From the NCBI RefSeq assembly GCF_023617245.1, contig NZ_CP067396.1, forward strand, positions 2,356,001-2,420,000: a stretch of DNA of 64,000 nt, given 5' to 3'. This stretch comes from Lysobacter enzymogenes (GTDB taxonomy: Bacteria; Pseudomonadota; Gammaproteobacteria; Xanthomonadales; Xanthomonadaceae). The notes beneath the pieces are model-generated. The model saw only the letters and a list, made by a program, of their open reading frames with translations. It was not told the origin of the DNA and did not search any database. How positions within the stretch are numbered: position 1 is the first letter of the stretch; each line of letters opens with the position of its first letter. Positions 1 to 8,768 of this stretch are shown piece after piece. The position numbers were made by a program, and so were the translations under genes.

Positions 1-796
1 CGCAGTAGCCCGAGAGCATGCCGATCGCGGCCAGCGGCGCGGGGTCGGCGTGGTGGTGGCCGACCAGCAGCGGCAGGGCGATGCCGCCGGTCATCACCGG
101 GAACGCGGCGAAGGCGTTGCCCATGATCACGGTGAACAGCGCCATGCCCAGCGCATACGCCGCGACCACGGCGAAGGCGTTGTCGACCGGGATCGCCATG
201 CGCACCACGCCGGCGACCGCCTGGCCGACGCCGCCGGCCTCGAACACGCTGCCGAGCGTGGCCAGCAGCAGCGGCAGCAGCGCGGCCCAGCCGATCGCGT
301 CGACCAGCCGGCGCGATTGCTCCACGCCGCTCCACGGCGTCTGCCGGGTCAGCCGGCACGCGGCGGCGAGGGCGACCAGGCAGGCCAGGCTCAGACCGAC
401 CAGGGTGACGTTGGCCGGCTCCAGCAGCGGCGTGTCGCCGATGCGCACGTGCTTGAGGCCGAGCGCCGCGGCCAGGGTGACCGCCGGAATCAGCAGCGCC
501 GGCCAGAACAGGCGGTTGCCCAGGCGTTGCGATTCGCGCTGCTTTTCCGCTTCGCCGGTCTCGGCGTAGCCGCCGCGGCCGAGGCCGCCGAAGCCGGCCA
601 GCAGCGCCAGCGCGACCACGCAGGCGCCGACGACCTTGTTCGGCAGGTGCTCGGCGAGGAACATCAGCGCCGCGATCAGGCCCCAGAACAGCGCGGTGGT
701 CCAGCGCCGCGGATTGGCCGCATCGCGCGCGCCGCGCCAGGCCAGCGCGCCGAAGTACAGGCCCATCAGCCAATAGACGAACTGCAGGCCGATCAT
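1..796 (-). CDS. DUF979 family membrane protein (3' end outside window)
   Basis: About 265 codons of a gene that leaves the window at its left edge are visible. The frame opens at ATG 796 with MIGLQFVYWLMGLYF and continues as a run of hydrophobic helices, as in the DUF979 family of integral inner-membrane proteins. Its start shares four bases (ATGA) with the stop of the DUF969 gene, so the two are translationally coupled and probably form one transporter-like unit. DUF969/DUF979 pairs often sit beside pxp (5-oxoprolinase) genes, as here with pxpA. Transport of 5-oxoproline or a related compound is a reasonable inference but is not shown by the sequence. Confidence 0.85.
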   Translation of the reverse strand, partial: MIGLQFVYWLMGLYFGALAWRGARDAANPRRWTTALFWGLIAALMFLAEHLPNKVVGACVVALALLAGFGGLGRGGYAETGEAEKQRESQRLGNRLFWPALLIPAVTLAAALGLKHVRIGDTPLLEPANVTLVGLSLACLVALAAACRLTRQTPWSGVEQSRRLVDAIGWAALLPLLLATLGSVFEAGGVGQAVAGVVRMAIPVDNAFAVVAAYALGMALFTVIMGNAFAAFPVMTGGIALPLLVGHHHADPAPLAAIGMLSGYC

Positions 797-1515
797 GCGT
801 CGCGCGCCGGGTCGGCGACCGCCGCAAGCTCGGCCGCGCGCTGCTGCGCCAGTCGCCGGATCGTCGCGCGCTCGAAGCGCAGCACCCGGACGCAGTGGAT
901 CAGGAACGCGCAGATCGCGGTCGGGATGCCCCACAGCGCGATGTGCAGCGGATCGAGCTTGAACCCGTGCTCGGCGAAGAAGCTCTGGATCAGCAGCACC
1001 GCGCCGAACGCGATGAAGATGTCCTCGCCGAAGAACAGGCCGACGTTGTCGGTGCCGGCGGCCATCGCGCGGATGCGCTGGCGGGTGTCCTCGTCGAGAT
1101 CGCCGTGGTTGGATTGGGCGGCGCCCTCGGCCATCGGCGCCAGCAGCGGGCGCACCGTCTGCGGATGGCCGCCGAGGCTGGTCAGGCCCACCGCCGAGGC
1201 CAACTGGCGCATCAGCAGGTAGGCGATCAGCAGCCGCGCCATGGTCGCCCCGCGCAGGCGCGCGACCCAGCGTTGAGCGTGTTCTTTCAGGCCGTGGCGT
1301 TCGAGCAGGCCGATCACCGGCAGGGTCAGCAGGAACAGCAGCAGGAAGCGCTTCTCGGTGTAGGCCTTGCCGAGCACGTCGAGCACCTCCAGCGGCGAGA
1401 TTTTCGCCGCCAGCCCGGTGATGAAGCCGGCGGCGACCACCACCAGGGCCGGGTTGAGCCGCAGCACGAAGCCGAGCGCGAGCGCGGCGACGCCGATCAG
1501 GGGCCAATAGTTCAT
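793..1515 (-). CDS. DUF969 family membrane protein
   Basis: A 240-residue integral membrane protein starting MNYWPLIGVAALALG. Hydrophobic segments lie at about residues 5-35, 55-72, 92-110, 165-180 and 190-212, and a basic tail follows. The segment SAVGLTSLGGHPQTVRPLL and the later NVGLFFGEDIFIAFGAVLL match the DUF969 family, which always occurs with DUF979. The gene follows pxpA by about 100 bases on the same strand and overlaps the DUF979 gene by four bases. By context it is the partner half of a putative 5-oxoproline-linked permease. The family call is firm; the substrate is inference. Confidence 0.85.
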   Translation of the reverse strand: MNYWPLIGVAALALGFVLRLNPALVVVAAGFITGLAAKISPLEVLDVLGKAYTEKRFLLLFLLTLPVIGLLERHGLKEHAQRWVARLRGATMARLLIAYLLMRQLASAVGLTSLGGHPQTVRPLLAPMAEGAAQSNHGDLDEDTRQRIRAMAAGTDNVGLFFGEDIFIAFGAVLLIQSFFAEHGFKLDPLHIALWGIPTAICAFLIHCVRVLRFERATIRRLAQQRAAELAAVADPARDA

Positions 1516-1621
1516 GCGGCAGCGTCCTCGCGGGGCGAAAGGAAGGGCGGGGCGGAGCGTGGATCGAAGCGGGGCTCGGCGGGAACCGGGCGGCGATCCT
1601 TCGCCTCGCGCGCCGCCGCCG

Positions 1622-2365
1622 TCACAGCGCGGCGACCCTCACCCCGTCGGCCTCGAGCGCGGCGCGCACCGCGCGCGCGAACTGCGCGGCGTCGCTGCGG
1701 TCGCCGTGCAGGCACAGGGTGTCGGCGCGCAGCGCCACGGTGTCGCCGCCGGCGGCGCGCACGCGCCCGTGCAGCGCCAGTTCGCGCACCTGGGCGATGG
1801 CCTGGTCGAGCGATTCGATCACCGCGCCGGGCTGGCCGCGCGGCAGCAGCCGGCCGTTGGCCGCGTAGCCGCGCTCGGCGAACACTTCGTGGGCGACGCG
1901 CAGGCCCAGGCGCTGGGCGGCGTCGGTGAGTTCGGACTGGGCCAGGCCGAACACGATCAGGCGCGGATCGCACTGCGCGACCGCGCCGGCGATGGCCTCG
2001 GCCACGCCGCGGTCGTCGGCGGCGAGGTTGTAGAGCGCGCCGTGCGGCTTGAGGTGGGTCAGCGCGACGCCTTCCTCGTCCGCGATCGCGGCCAGGCGCG
2101 CGAGCTGGCGCGTCACCAGCGCGACGACCTCGTCGTGCGCCAGCGCCAGCGCGCGGCGGCCGAAATGCTCGCGGTCCTCATAGCCCGGATGCGCGCCGGC
2201 GGCGACGCCGTGGGCGCGGCACAGGCGCAGGGTCTCGCGCATGCTGGCCTCGTCGCCGGCATGGCCGCCGCAGGCGATGTTGGCCGAGGTGACGTAGGGC
2301 AGGATCGCGGCGTCGTCGCCGCAGCCTTCGCCGAGATCGCAGTTGAAGTCGATGCGTCCGGACAT
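1622..2365 (-). CDS. pxpA: 5-oxoprolinase subunit A (LamB/YcsF family)
   Basis: A 247-residue protein of the LamB/YcsF family, the PxpA subunit of the prokaryotic ATP-dependent 5-oxoprolinase, which opens 5-oxoproline to glutamate together with PxpB and PxpC. Family signatures are complete: DFNCDLGEG near the start, NIACGGHAGD, AAGAHPGYEDREHFGRR, LKPHGALYN and VFAERGYA. The start at ATG 2365 (MSGRIDFNCDLGEG) is chosen because the frame upstream to 2449 has no family similarity and begins with a poor start. pxpB and pxpC lie more than 10 kb upstream on the same strand instead of beside it, while DUF969 and DUF979 follow directly. The operon therefore looks split. Confidence 0.93.
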   Translation of the reverse strand: MSGRIDFNCDLGEGCGDDAAILPYVTSANIACGGHAGDEASMRETLRLCRAHGVAAGAHPGYEDREHFGRRALALAHDEVVALVTRQLARLAAIADEEGVALTHLKPHGALYNLAADDRGVAEAIAGAVAQCDPRLIVFGLAQSELTDAAQRLGLRVAHEVFAERGYAANGRLLPRGQPGAVIESLDQAIAQVRELALHGRVRAAGGDTVALRADTLCLHGDRSDAAQFARAVRAALEADGVRVAAL

Positions 2366-2394
2366 GGTGCGATGCAATAGGAAGCCGGCGGCGC

Positions 2395-2559
2395 TCAGTT
2401 GCGCTTGAACAGCAGGCCCAGGCCGACCGCGATCAGGATCGCAGGCCACCAGGTCACCAGCAGCTTGGTCACGCTGAGGTTGGTGAAGCCCAGGTTGTTG
2501 AGCAGGAACAAGGTGCCGATGACGATCAGGATCAGGGCGCCGACGACGTGGGATTTCAT
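2395..2559 (-). CDS. Small LiaI/LiaF-like two-helix membrane protein
   Basis: A 54-residue ORF (ATG 2559, TGA at 2395-2397) reading MKSHVVGALILIVIGTLFLL and then a second hydrophobic helix. It ends with a dibasic tail FKRN. Two closely spaced helices separated by an NNLGF turn, with a WWPAILI segment opening the second helix, are typical of the LiaI-LiaF-like transmembrane domain found in cell-envelope stress proteins. It ends 29 bases upstream of pxpA on the same strand and may be cotranscribed with it. It is too short to infer a role; membrane location is clear from composition. Confidence 0.75.
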   Translation of the reverse strand: MKSHVVGALILIVIGTLFLLNNLGFTNLSVTKLLVTWWPAILIAVGLGLLFKRN

Positions 2560-2881
2560 GCTGTTGCGGTCTCGCTGCGATGCGGGGGCGCCTGGGCCCG
2601 GGACGGGGACGAGTCTAGTCGGGTTGGGGCGGCGGGACTATGGGGGGATGGGTGAATGGGGCGGTGGGCGCGGGTGGGGCGCGGTTGTGGGGTGGCTGGG
2701 GGAGGTGTGGCGGTTGGGTGTTGTGTCGGCGTTGGCGTTTGTTTCGGAGGGCGTCGGTTCGGCTGCTCGCGCCGCTCCTACAGTCGGATACGCGACCCCA
2801 CGTCCGTCATTCCGGCGAAAGCCGGAACCCATGTTGACGTTGTTGCTGCTTTCGCCGCTACCGATGTGTCGCGTGACGACA

Positions 2882-3165
2882 AACCACCATCAAAAGCTTT
2901 CGTCCGCAAGCGGCCGAGCTACTTTCTTTTGTCAGCGCGACAAAAGAAAGTAGCCAAAGAAAAACGCTTGTTTAAGGTCACAAGCCACTAGGTCCAGCAC
3001 CCGGCGCGGGGATGCGCCGTAAGGGGCATCCATGCCCCTACGGCGCACGCGCGCATCCATGCGCGCGCCCTCCGGGTCTGCGGAGCAAGGGCCTCTGGCG
3101 CGGTTGCGTCCGAGCCAAAGCTACAGCAACAGCAAAATGGATTCCGGCTTTCGCCGGAATGACGG
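2882..3165 (+). repeat. Composite intergenic element, copy A
   Basis: Order of parts: GTCCGCAAGCGGCCG, a hairpin built on ACTTTCTTTTGT / ACAAAAGAAAGT, AACCAAAGAAAA-like sequence, a GC palindrome with GGGGCATCCATGCCCC, the segment GCGCGCATCCATGCGCGCGCC, CTCCGGG-CTGCGGA, and finally a palindrome GATTCCGGCTTTCGCCGGAAT. The same order occurs at 3310-3535 on the other strand and at 27716-28002. This copy is the most diverged of the three. Confidence 0.75.
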
Positions 3166-3227
3166 CGACGGGCGTTGTGCCCTCAGCCATCGTCATTCCG
3201 GCGAAAGCCGGAATCCATTTTGATCTT

Positions 3228-3261
<34 letters not shown>

Positions 3262-3309
3262 CTGCTATTGCTGCCGCTGTTGTGCTCTTGCCCTTTGCCG
3301 TGACGCAAC

Positions 3310-3535
3310 GTCACCCGAGGCCAATGCTTCGCAGCCCCGGAGGGCGTGCGCATGGATGCGCACGCGCGCCATGGGGCAGGATGCCCCTTATGGCGCGGCC
3401 CCGCGCCCCTTTCGAGCCATAGTGGCTCTTGATCCGAAAAAACAAGGCCTTTTCTTTGGTTACTTTCTTTGTGGCTTCAGACAAAGAAAGTGACCCGGCC
3501 GCTTGCGGACGGAAGCTCTTGATCGTGGCTTGTCG
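3310..3535 (-). repeat. Composite intergenic element, copy B (inverted)
   Basis: Read on the minus strand this is nearly the same as the copy at 27716: GTCCGCAAGCGGCCGGGTCA, ACTTTCTTTGT hairpin with ACAAAGAAAGT, AACCAAAGAAAAGGCCTTG, TTTTTTCGGATCAAGAGCC, ACTATGGCTC, GGGGCATCCTGCCCC, GCGCATCCATGCGCACGCCC. Together with copy A it makes a large imperfect inverted repeat about 650 bases across, centred on the hexanucleotide run. Confidence 0.8.
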
Positions 3536-3698
3536 TCGCTCGCTGCAGCAACAAAAGCAGTAAGCAACAGCAAAGCCAGAATGGATTTCGGCGTTCACCG
3601 GAATTACGGAAGGATTCGCAGCTAAAGCGCCGCAGCAGATGCAACCCAGCTGAAGCGACGCAGCACCAGCCAGCGCAGCCAGCATCAAACCCGCAGAC

Positions 3699-3725
3699 AA
3701 AAAATCGGGGCCGCGAACGGCCCCG
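3699..3725 (-). terminator. Rho-independent terminator of the DUF885 gene
   Basis: On the minus strand an 8-bp GC stem CGGGGCCG / CGGCCCCG closed by a TTCG loop is followed by a run of six T. It lies 65 bases beyond the stop of the DUF885 gene and matches a classic intrinsic terminator for it. Confidence 0.85.
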
Positions 3726-3789
3726 TGTTCCAAGCGAAAGATCTCGCCAAATCGATCCCTGCGCAGCCCGCACCCGCAGACCGCGACAT

Positions 3790-5643
3790 TTACTTGGCCG
3801 CGCCCCCAGCCGGCGCGGCAGCCTCCGGCGCACCGGCCGGCGCCGCGGCCGGCGCGGCCATGGGCGCACCGACCGTGGGCGCCGTCCACAGCTTGGTCTC
3901 GGCCTTGCCGCCCATCATCTGCCCGCGCACCAGCGGCACCGGCGGCCCGCCGTAGCTCAGGAACTGGTCGTGGAACGCCTTCCACGCGCCGCGGCCGCCG
4001 CGGCTGGCGGTCCAGTCCTCGCGCAGCTGCAGGATCATCAGCTTGCCCAGGGTGTAGTTCAGATAACCCGGGTCGTAGGTGCCGCGCGCGGCTTGCTGGC
4101 GCGCGTTGCCGGGGTCCTGGAACGCCTTGTCCTTGAACAGCTGCTCGGACTGGGCCACGGTCATGCCGCCGGTGTGCAGGCCGATCGCCGACACGTAGCG
4201 CACGTCGCGCAGCAGCGCGTTGGTCAGCTGGCCGATGTGGATCTCCGGGGTGGCGCCGTCGAGGCCGGCGTCGAACATCATCTCTTCGGTGTAGTGCGCC
4301 CAGCCCTCGGTGTAGGCGTAGCCGACGAACAACTGGGCGAACTTCCACTGCGAGCGGTTGGCGTGCAGGAAGTGCAGGAAATGCCCCGGCCAGACTTCGT
4401 GCGCGGAGGTGAACAGCAGGTCGGCCTTGCCCGGCACGTACGCGTCGCGCTCGGCCTTGGGCCAGTTCGGATCGGGCGGGGCGATGTAGTAGACCGAGGG
4501 CAGGTTCTTCTCGTACGGCCCGGGAATCTCGATGTAGGCGAAGTTGCTGCGGTTGAACGGCGGCGCTTCCTCGACCTTGGCCTGCTCGGTGCCGGGGATC
4601 GAGACCAGATCCTTGTCGACCACGAACTGGCGCAGCCCCGCGAGTTGCGCGCGCGCGCCTTCGACCGCGCCGCCGACCGGTTTGTCGGCGCCGGCCTTGT
4701 CGACGCAGGCCTGCAGGGTCTGGCCCTTGGCGAAGGCCTCGCAAGCGCTCTTGAGCGCGGCCAGGTTGCGCGCCAGGTCGGCTTCGCCGGCGGCCTTGAG
4801 CTGGTCGAGCGGAAGGTCGACGCCCTCGGTGGCCTTGAGCATGCGCGCGAACTTGTCCGCGCCCAGGGCGAAGTCCTGGGTCGCCTGCGGCTTCTGCTGG
4901 GTCAGGTAGTCGGCCAGCCCCTGCATCGCCTCGATCGCCTTGGCGTTGGACGCGGCGAAGCGCTTCTGCAGCGCTTCGTCCTGCACTTCGGCGAAGGCCT
5001 GCGGCACGTCGTTCTTGAAGAACTGCGCCATGCCGCCGAAGCCCATCGTGCCCAGGTCGATATAGGTCGCCGGCAGCGGGCCCTTGAGGTTGCCGCGGAT
5101 CTGTTCGGCGGCCTTGGGCAGCGCTTCCTGGTAGGCCACGAACGCGGCCATGCGTTGCTGCAGCGGCGCGTAGGGGCGGGTCAGGTACATGCTCGGCGAC
5201 AGGTCGCCGAGGTAGAAGGAAGGGTTCTTGGCGGCGAAGCCGGAGTCTTCCAGCCAGAACAATTGGCCGTCGATGGTCGACAGCACGTAGTCGCGCTGGA
5301 AGCGCTGGCCGGCGTCGAGGCGGTCGTCGCCGAAGGCGGCGACCGCGTCGCGCTGCTGGCGCAGCCATTGGATGTTGGCCTGCAGCGCCTGCGGCGAGTA
5401 GTCGGGCAGCTTGCCGTCGAACTCGTGCTTGCCGGCGTTGGCGGCGGCGACCGGGTTGCGTTCGAAATAGCCCTGCAGGAAGGCGTCGACGGCGGCGTTC
5501 CATTCGGCCGCGGCGGCGGGCTTGGCCGCGGCCGGCGCGGCGGCGGCGCCGTCGGCGGGCGGGGCGGTCTCGGACTTGCAGCCGGCGGCGAGCGCGGCGG
5601 CGACACAGGCGGACAGGGACAGCAGGCGCAGGCTACGACGCAT
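3790..5643 (-). CDS. DUF885 family metallopeptidase-like lipoprotein
   Basis: A 617-residue protein starting MRRSLRLLSLSACVAAALAA and followed at once by Cys22, a good lipobox (LAAGC). It is therefore an exported lipoprotein, probably in the periplasm or outer membrane. The body is a DUF885 domain, a mostly helical family related to M32-like zinc peptidases, with the metal motif HEVWPGH at residues 415-421 and a downstream YTEGWAHYTEEMM segment supplying the third ligand. An Ala/Pro-rich tail closes the protein. The start at ATG 5643 is preceded by GGAGAC; the much longer open frame upstream is an antisense-like shadow of the kinase genes. It is followed by a strong terminator, so it is probably a single transcription unit. 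Substrate unknown. Confidence 0.88.
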   Translation of the reverse strand: MRRSLRLLSLSACVAAALAAGCKSETAPPADGAAAAPAAAKPAAAAEWNAAVDAFLQGYFERNPVAAANAGKHEFDGKLPDYSPQALQANIQWLRQQRDAVAAFGDDRLDAGQRFQRDYVLSTIDGQLFWLEDSGFAAKNPSFYLGDLSPSMYLTRPYAPLQQRMAAFVAYQEALPKAAEQIRGNLKGPLPATYIDLGTMGFGGMAQFFKNDVPQAFAEVQDEALQKRFAASNAKAIEAMQGLADYLTQQKPQATQDFALGADKFARMLKATEGVDLPLDQLKAAGEADLARNLAALKSACEAFAKGQTLQACVDKAGADKPVGGAVEGARAQLAGLRQFVVDKDLVSIPGTEQAKVEEAPPFNRSNFAYIEIPGPYEKNLPSVYYIAPPDPNWPKAERDAYVPGKADLLFTSAHEVWPGHFLHFLHANRSQWKFAQLFVGYAYTEGWAHYTEEMMFDAGLDGATPEIHIGQLTNALLRDVRYVSAIGLHTGGMTVAQSEQLFKDKAFQDPGNARQQAARGTYDPGYLNYTLGKLMILQLREDWTASRGGRGAWKAFHDQFLSYGGPPVPLVRGQMMGGKAETKLWTAPTVGAPMAAPAAAPAGAPEAAAPAGGAAK

Positions 5644-5789
5644 TGCGGGGGTCTCCGGATGGCCAGGGCGGACGCGGCGGGATGGCCGGTTCGCGGGGCG
5701 GTACGGCCGACCATCCTCGGCGCTTGCGCGGCGCTTGCACAGTGACTTTCGACATGTGCGGCGCGGGCGTCGGGGCCGCGCCCGCGCGG

Positions 5790-6947
5790 TCACGGCGACG
5801 CCACGCGGCCGCAGCGGCGCGCGGCCTGGCCGAGGGCTTCGCGTTCGCCGGGGGCGAGCAGGTCGCGGCCGGCCTGCGCGACCTCGCCGCGGCGCGCGCC
5901 CTCGAGGTAGGCGCGCACCGCCGCGCGCTCTTCGGCGTCGATCAGCGGCGCGGTCGAGCTCAGCCGCGCCGCTTGCTGCATGAAGTCTTCGGCCTGCCGG
6001 CGCCGGCAGGTCCGCAGCGCGTACAAGCCGCGGTAAAGCAGCGACCGGGTGAGGTAGAGGCTGCGGGTCTGGAAGTCGACCAGCGCGCCCTGGCCGGTGC
6101 CTCCGCTGTCGAGGAAGGCGCGGTCGGCGGCGAGCAGGCGCGCGAACGCGGCGTCGGCCTCGGCGTGCCGGCCCTGGCGGAACAGCCATTTGGCCTGGAA
6201 GTAGTCGATGTCCTGCAGGCGGTAGTTGTCGGCGCCGAACAAGGCGATGGTTTCCGCGCGCAGGCTGGCCAGCACCTGCGCGGCCTCGGGTAGCTGCGCC
6301 GGGCTGCCGCGGTCGATCAGGTAATTCGCCAGCAGCAGTTCGTCGCTGTTGGCCGGCAGGCCGCCCCTGTGCTGGGCGGCGATGGTCTCGCGCAGCGCGT
6401 TCAGACCCTGTGCGACTTCGTCCGGCGTCGGCGCCGGATCGTCGTACAACAGCAGCAGGGCGAGGTTGTACCGGGCGGCCATGCGCCATTCGCTGCCGAC
6501 CGGCAGGCGGCGATCGAGCACGCCGATGGCCTGACGCAGCAGGGCGATCTTTTCGCCGCGGCTGTCGGCGACCGCCCAGTAACCGCTGGAGACCGCGGAA
6601 GCGTATTGCGGATTGTCTTCGCCGTAGGCGCGGCGGATGGCGGCGAGCGCGGCGGCGACGTCCTGCCGCGACAGGCCCGAATCGGGAAAGATGCTCAGCC
6701 GCACCTGCGCGTAGGCGGTCTTGGGATGCGCGGGGCCGAGCGTGGCGGTGCGGCGCCGGACCAGTTCGCGGGCCAGTTCGCGGGCGCTCAGGTTGGGCTG
6801 CAACTGGACCGCGCGCATCAGCGTTTCCAGCGCGTCGTCGGCGAGTACCGGATTGATCGGCCGGGCCAGGGCGATGGCTTCGCGCGCAGCGGCCTCGGCC
6901 GGCGCGGCGCGATGCAACCGGTAGCTCAGGCCGGCGCGCAGGATCAA
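5790..6947 (-). CDS. C-terminal TPR half of kinase 1, cut off by an in-frame TAG
   Basis: Read in the same frame as the kinase gene upstream, this stretch continues its TPR-like sensor domain for 385 residues with no further stop or frameshift. It carries motifs shared with the second paralog: PINPVLADDALE, LGPAHPKTAYAQV, YGEDNPQYA. The only break is TAG at 6951-6953; the next codons are GCG and TTG. The paralog reads CAG-GCG-CTG at this place, so the missing residue is most simply Gln. As an independent gene it would need the TTG at 6947 and has no clear ribosome site, so it is more likely a severed or readthrough-dependent domain than a separate protein. Confidence 0.6.
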   Translation of the reverse strand: MILRAGLSYRLHRAAPAEAAAREAIALARPINPVLADDALETLMRAVQLQPNLSARELARELVRRRTATLGPAHPKTAYAQVRLSIFPDSGLSRQDVAAALAAIRRAYGEDNPQYASAVSSGYWAVADSRGEKIALLRQAIGVLDRRLPVGSEWRMAARYNLALLLLYDDPAPTPDEVAQGLNALRETIAAQHRGGLPANSDELLLANYLIDRGSPAQLPEAAQVLASLRAETIALFGADNYRLQDIDYFQAKWLFRQGRHAEADAAFARLLAADRAFLDSGGTGQGALVDFQTRSLYLTRSLLYRGLYALRTCRRRQAEDFMQQAARLSSTAPLIDAEERAAVRAYLEGARRGEVAQAGRDLLAPGEREALGQAARRCGRVASP

Positions 6948-6950
6948 CGC

Positions 6951-8768
6951 CTACGCCAGCAGTTCCTCGTGGCCGCGGCCGAGCGCGCGGGCCTGCGCGA
7001 CCAGGCCGTCGGCGGTGGCCAGCGCGTCGCGCGGCCGGGCCAGGTACCACTGCGCGCGCGCCAGTTCGGCGCCAACGGTCACCTGCGACGTGCGCGCGAG
7101 TTCGTCGTCGCGCCCGTCCAGTTCGTCCAGGCGTTCGCGCGCCAGCCGCATCGCTTCGGCGTAGCGCGCCTGGGTGTTGAGCAGGGACAGCCGGGTGACG
7201 GCGACGAAGCCGTCGCGGTCGTCTTCCGCGCCGAGCGCGCGTTGCGCCTCTTCGGCCAGCGTCTCGGCGCGGCGGTAGTCGCCGAGCACGGCGTAGCTGC
7301 GCGCCAGCGTCGCCAGGCTGCGCGCGCGCAGGCCGGGCTGCTCGTCCAGCGGCATCGCGCGCAGTTCGCGTTCGGTGCGCTCCAGCAGCGCGCGCGAAGA
7401 GAACGGCGCGCTGCCCAGGCCCGATTGGGTCGCGCTGCCCAGGGTCGCGGCGAACAGGCGGGCGACGCCCTGGCTGGCGCGCACCTCGCGCTGGACGCGC
7501 TGGTGCTGCCAGACGATCGCGCCGGCGCCGGCCAGCACCACCACGGCCAGCGCGGCGAACATGGCGCCGGCGGCGGGGTTGCGCCGGCGCCATTTGCGCG
7601 CGCGTTCGCGCCAGCCGCCGCGGCGCACGCCGACCGGACGATGCTGGCGCCAGGCGCGCAAATCGCGGGCGAACTCGGCGATGCTCGGGTAGCGGTCCTG
7701 CGGCCGCGCCGCCACCGCCTTGAGCGCGACCGCGGCGAGGTCGCCGGCGAGCGCGCGGCGCAGCGCGTCGGGCGTGTCGAAGCCGCGTTGGCGCGCGAGC
7801 GCGTCGTCGTCGTCGCCGATCAGCCGGTCCATCGGTTCGGGCTCGCCGGCGGCGGCGATCGGCACCAGTTCGCGCAGGCTGTGCAGACGGCTCGGCCAGT
7901 GCCCGCACAGCAGTCGGTAGCTCAGCACGCCGAGCATGTACAGGTCGGTGGCCGGGCCCTGGGTGCCGTGCTGGCGCGCTTCCGGCGCGGCGTAGTCGGG
8001 GGTGATCGCCAGGTGCGCGCCGGCATCGCCGTCGGCGGGGCCGTTGAAACGGGTGGAGATGCCGAAGTCGAGCAACTGCACGCGGCCGTCGGCGGTCACC
8101 AGCAGGTTGGACGGCTTGATGTCGCGGTGCAGCACGCCCTGCGCGTGCGCATAGGCGAGCGCGTCGCAGGCTTGCAGCAGCAGGTCGGCGCGCGCGTCCA
8201 GGCCGAGCCGGCGGCGCTCGCACCAGGCGTCGATCGGTTCGCCCTCGACCCGGCGCAGGGCGAACCACGGCCGGCCGTCGGCGTCGATGCCGCCGTCGAC
8301 GACGCCGGCGATGCCGGAATGGTCCAGGCGCGCGAGCAGATTGCGTTCCTCGCGGAACGCCGCGGCCAGCTCGGGCGATTCCAGCCCGGTGCGGATGCAC
8401 TTGATCGCCACGCGCTGCTGGAACTGGCCGTCGTCGCGGCGCGCTTCGTAGACCGTGCCCATGCCGCCGCGGCCGAGGATGCGCTCGATCCGCCACGCGC
8501 CGAGCAGGCCGCCGATGCGGCGGTCCGGCTCGTTTTCGTCGTCCTCGGCGGACTCGTCGGCCCGCGGTTGGCGTTCGGCGACGATCTGCGCCGGCGAGCG
8601 GTCGAGCACGCCGGCGTCGGCTTCGTCGCAAGCGAGCAGCGCGCTTAAGGCCGCGTGCAACGAAGGGTCGCGAGCCGCCAGAGCCGCGAGCCTGCGCTCG
8701 CGTTCCGGCGCGGGCAGATCGACGTATTCTTCGAACAGGTGCAGCGCTTGGGCGAGCACGGCGCTCAT
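6951..8768 (-). CDS. Membrane-anchored Ser/Thr protein kinase 1 (truncated by TAG)
   Basis: A 605-residue product up to the TAG. An N-terminal helical leader (1-85) is followed by a complete Hanks-type kinase domain (about 90-375): glycine loop GRGGMGTVYEA at 99-109, Lys123 in VAIKC, catalytic HRDIKPSN with Asp216, DFG with Asp234, and YAAPEA. One membrane helix (about 402-420) precedes the start of a TPR-like region with SSRALLERTERELRAMP. All catalytic residues are present, so the kinase should be active even if the sensor half is lost. Its ATG overlaps the stop of the upstream paralog by four bases. The pair follows an ECF sigma factor and probably signals to it. Confidence 0.85.
   Translation of the reverse strand: MSAVLAQALHLFEEYVDLPAPERERRLAALAARDPSLHAALSALLACDEADAGVLDRSPAQIVAERQPRADESAEDDENEPDRRIGGLLGAWRIERILGRGGMGTVYEARRDDGQFQQRVAIKCIRTGLESPELAAAFREERNLLARLDHSGIAGVVDGGIDADGRPWFALRRVEGEPIDAWCERRRLGLDARADLLLQACDALAYAHAQGVLHRDIKPSNLLVTADGRVQLLDFGISTRFNGPADGDAGAHLAITPDYAAPEARQHGTQGPATDLYMLGVLSYRLLCGHWPSRLHSLRELVPIAAAGEPEPMDRLIGDDDDALARQRGFDTPDALRRALAGDLAAVALKAVAARPQDRYPSIAEFARDLRAWRQHRPVGVRRGGWRERARKWRRRNPAAGAMFAALAVVVLAGAGAIVWQHQRVQREVRASQGVARLFAATLGSATQSGLGSAPFSSRALLERTERELRAMPLDEQPGLRARSLATLARSYAVLGDYRRAETLAEEAQRALGAEDDRDGFVAVTRLSLLNTQARYAEAMRLARERLDELDGRDDELARTSQVTVGAELARAQWYLARPRDALATADGLVAQARALGRGHEELLA

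Noticed and set aside
1514..2380. Plus-strand ORF opposite pxpA
   Set aside because: pxpA on the minus strand carries all LamB/YcsF motifs; the plus frame is its shadow.
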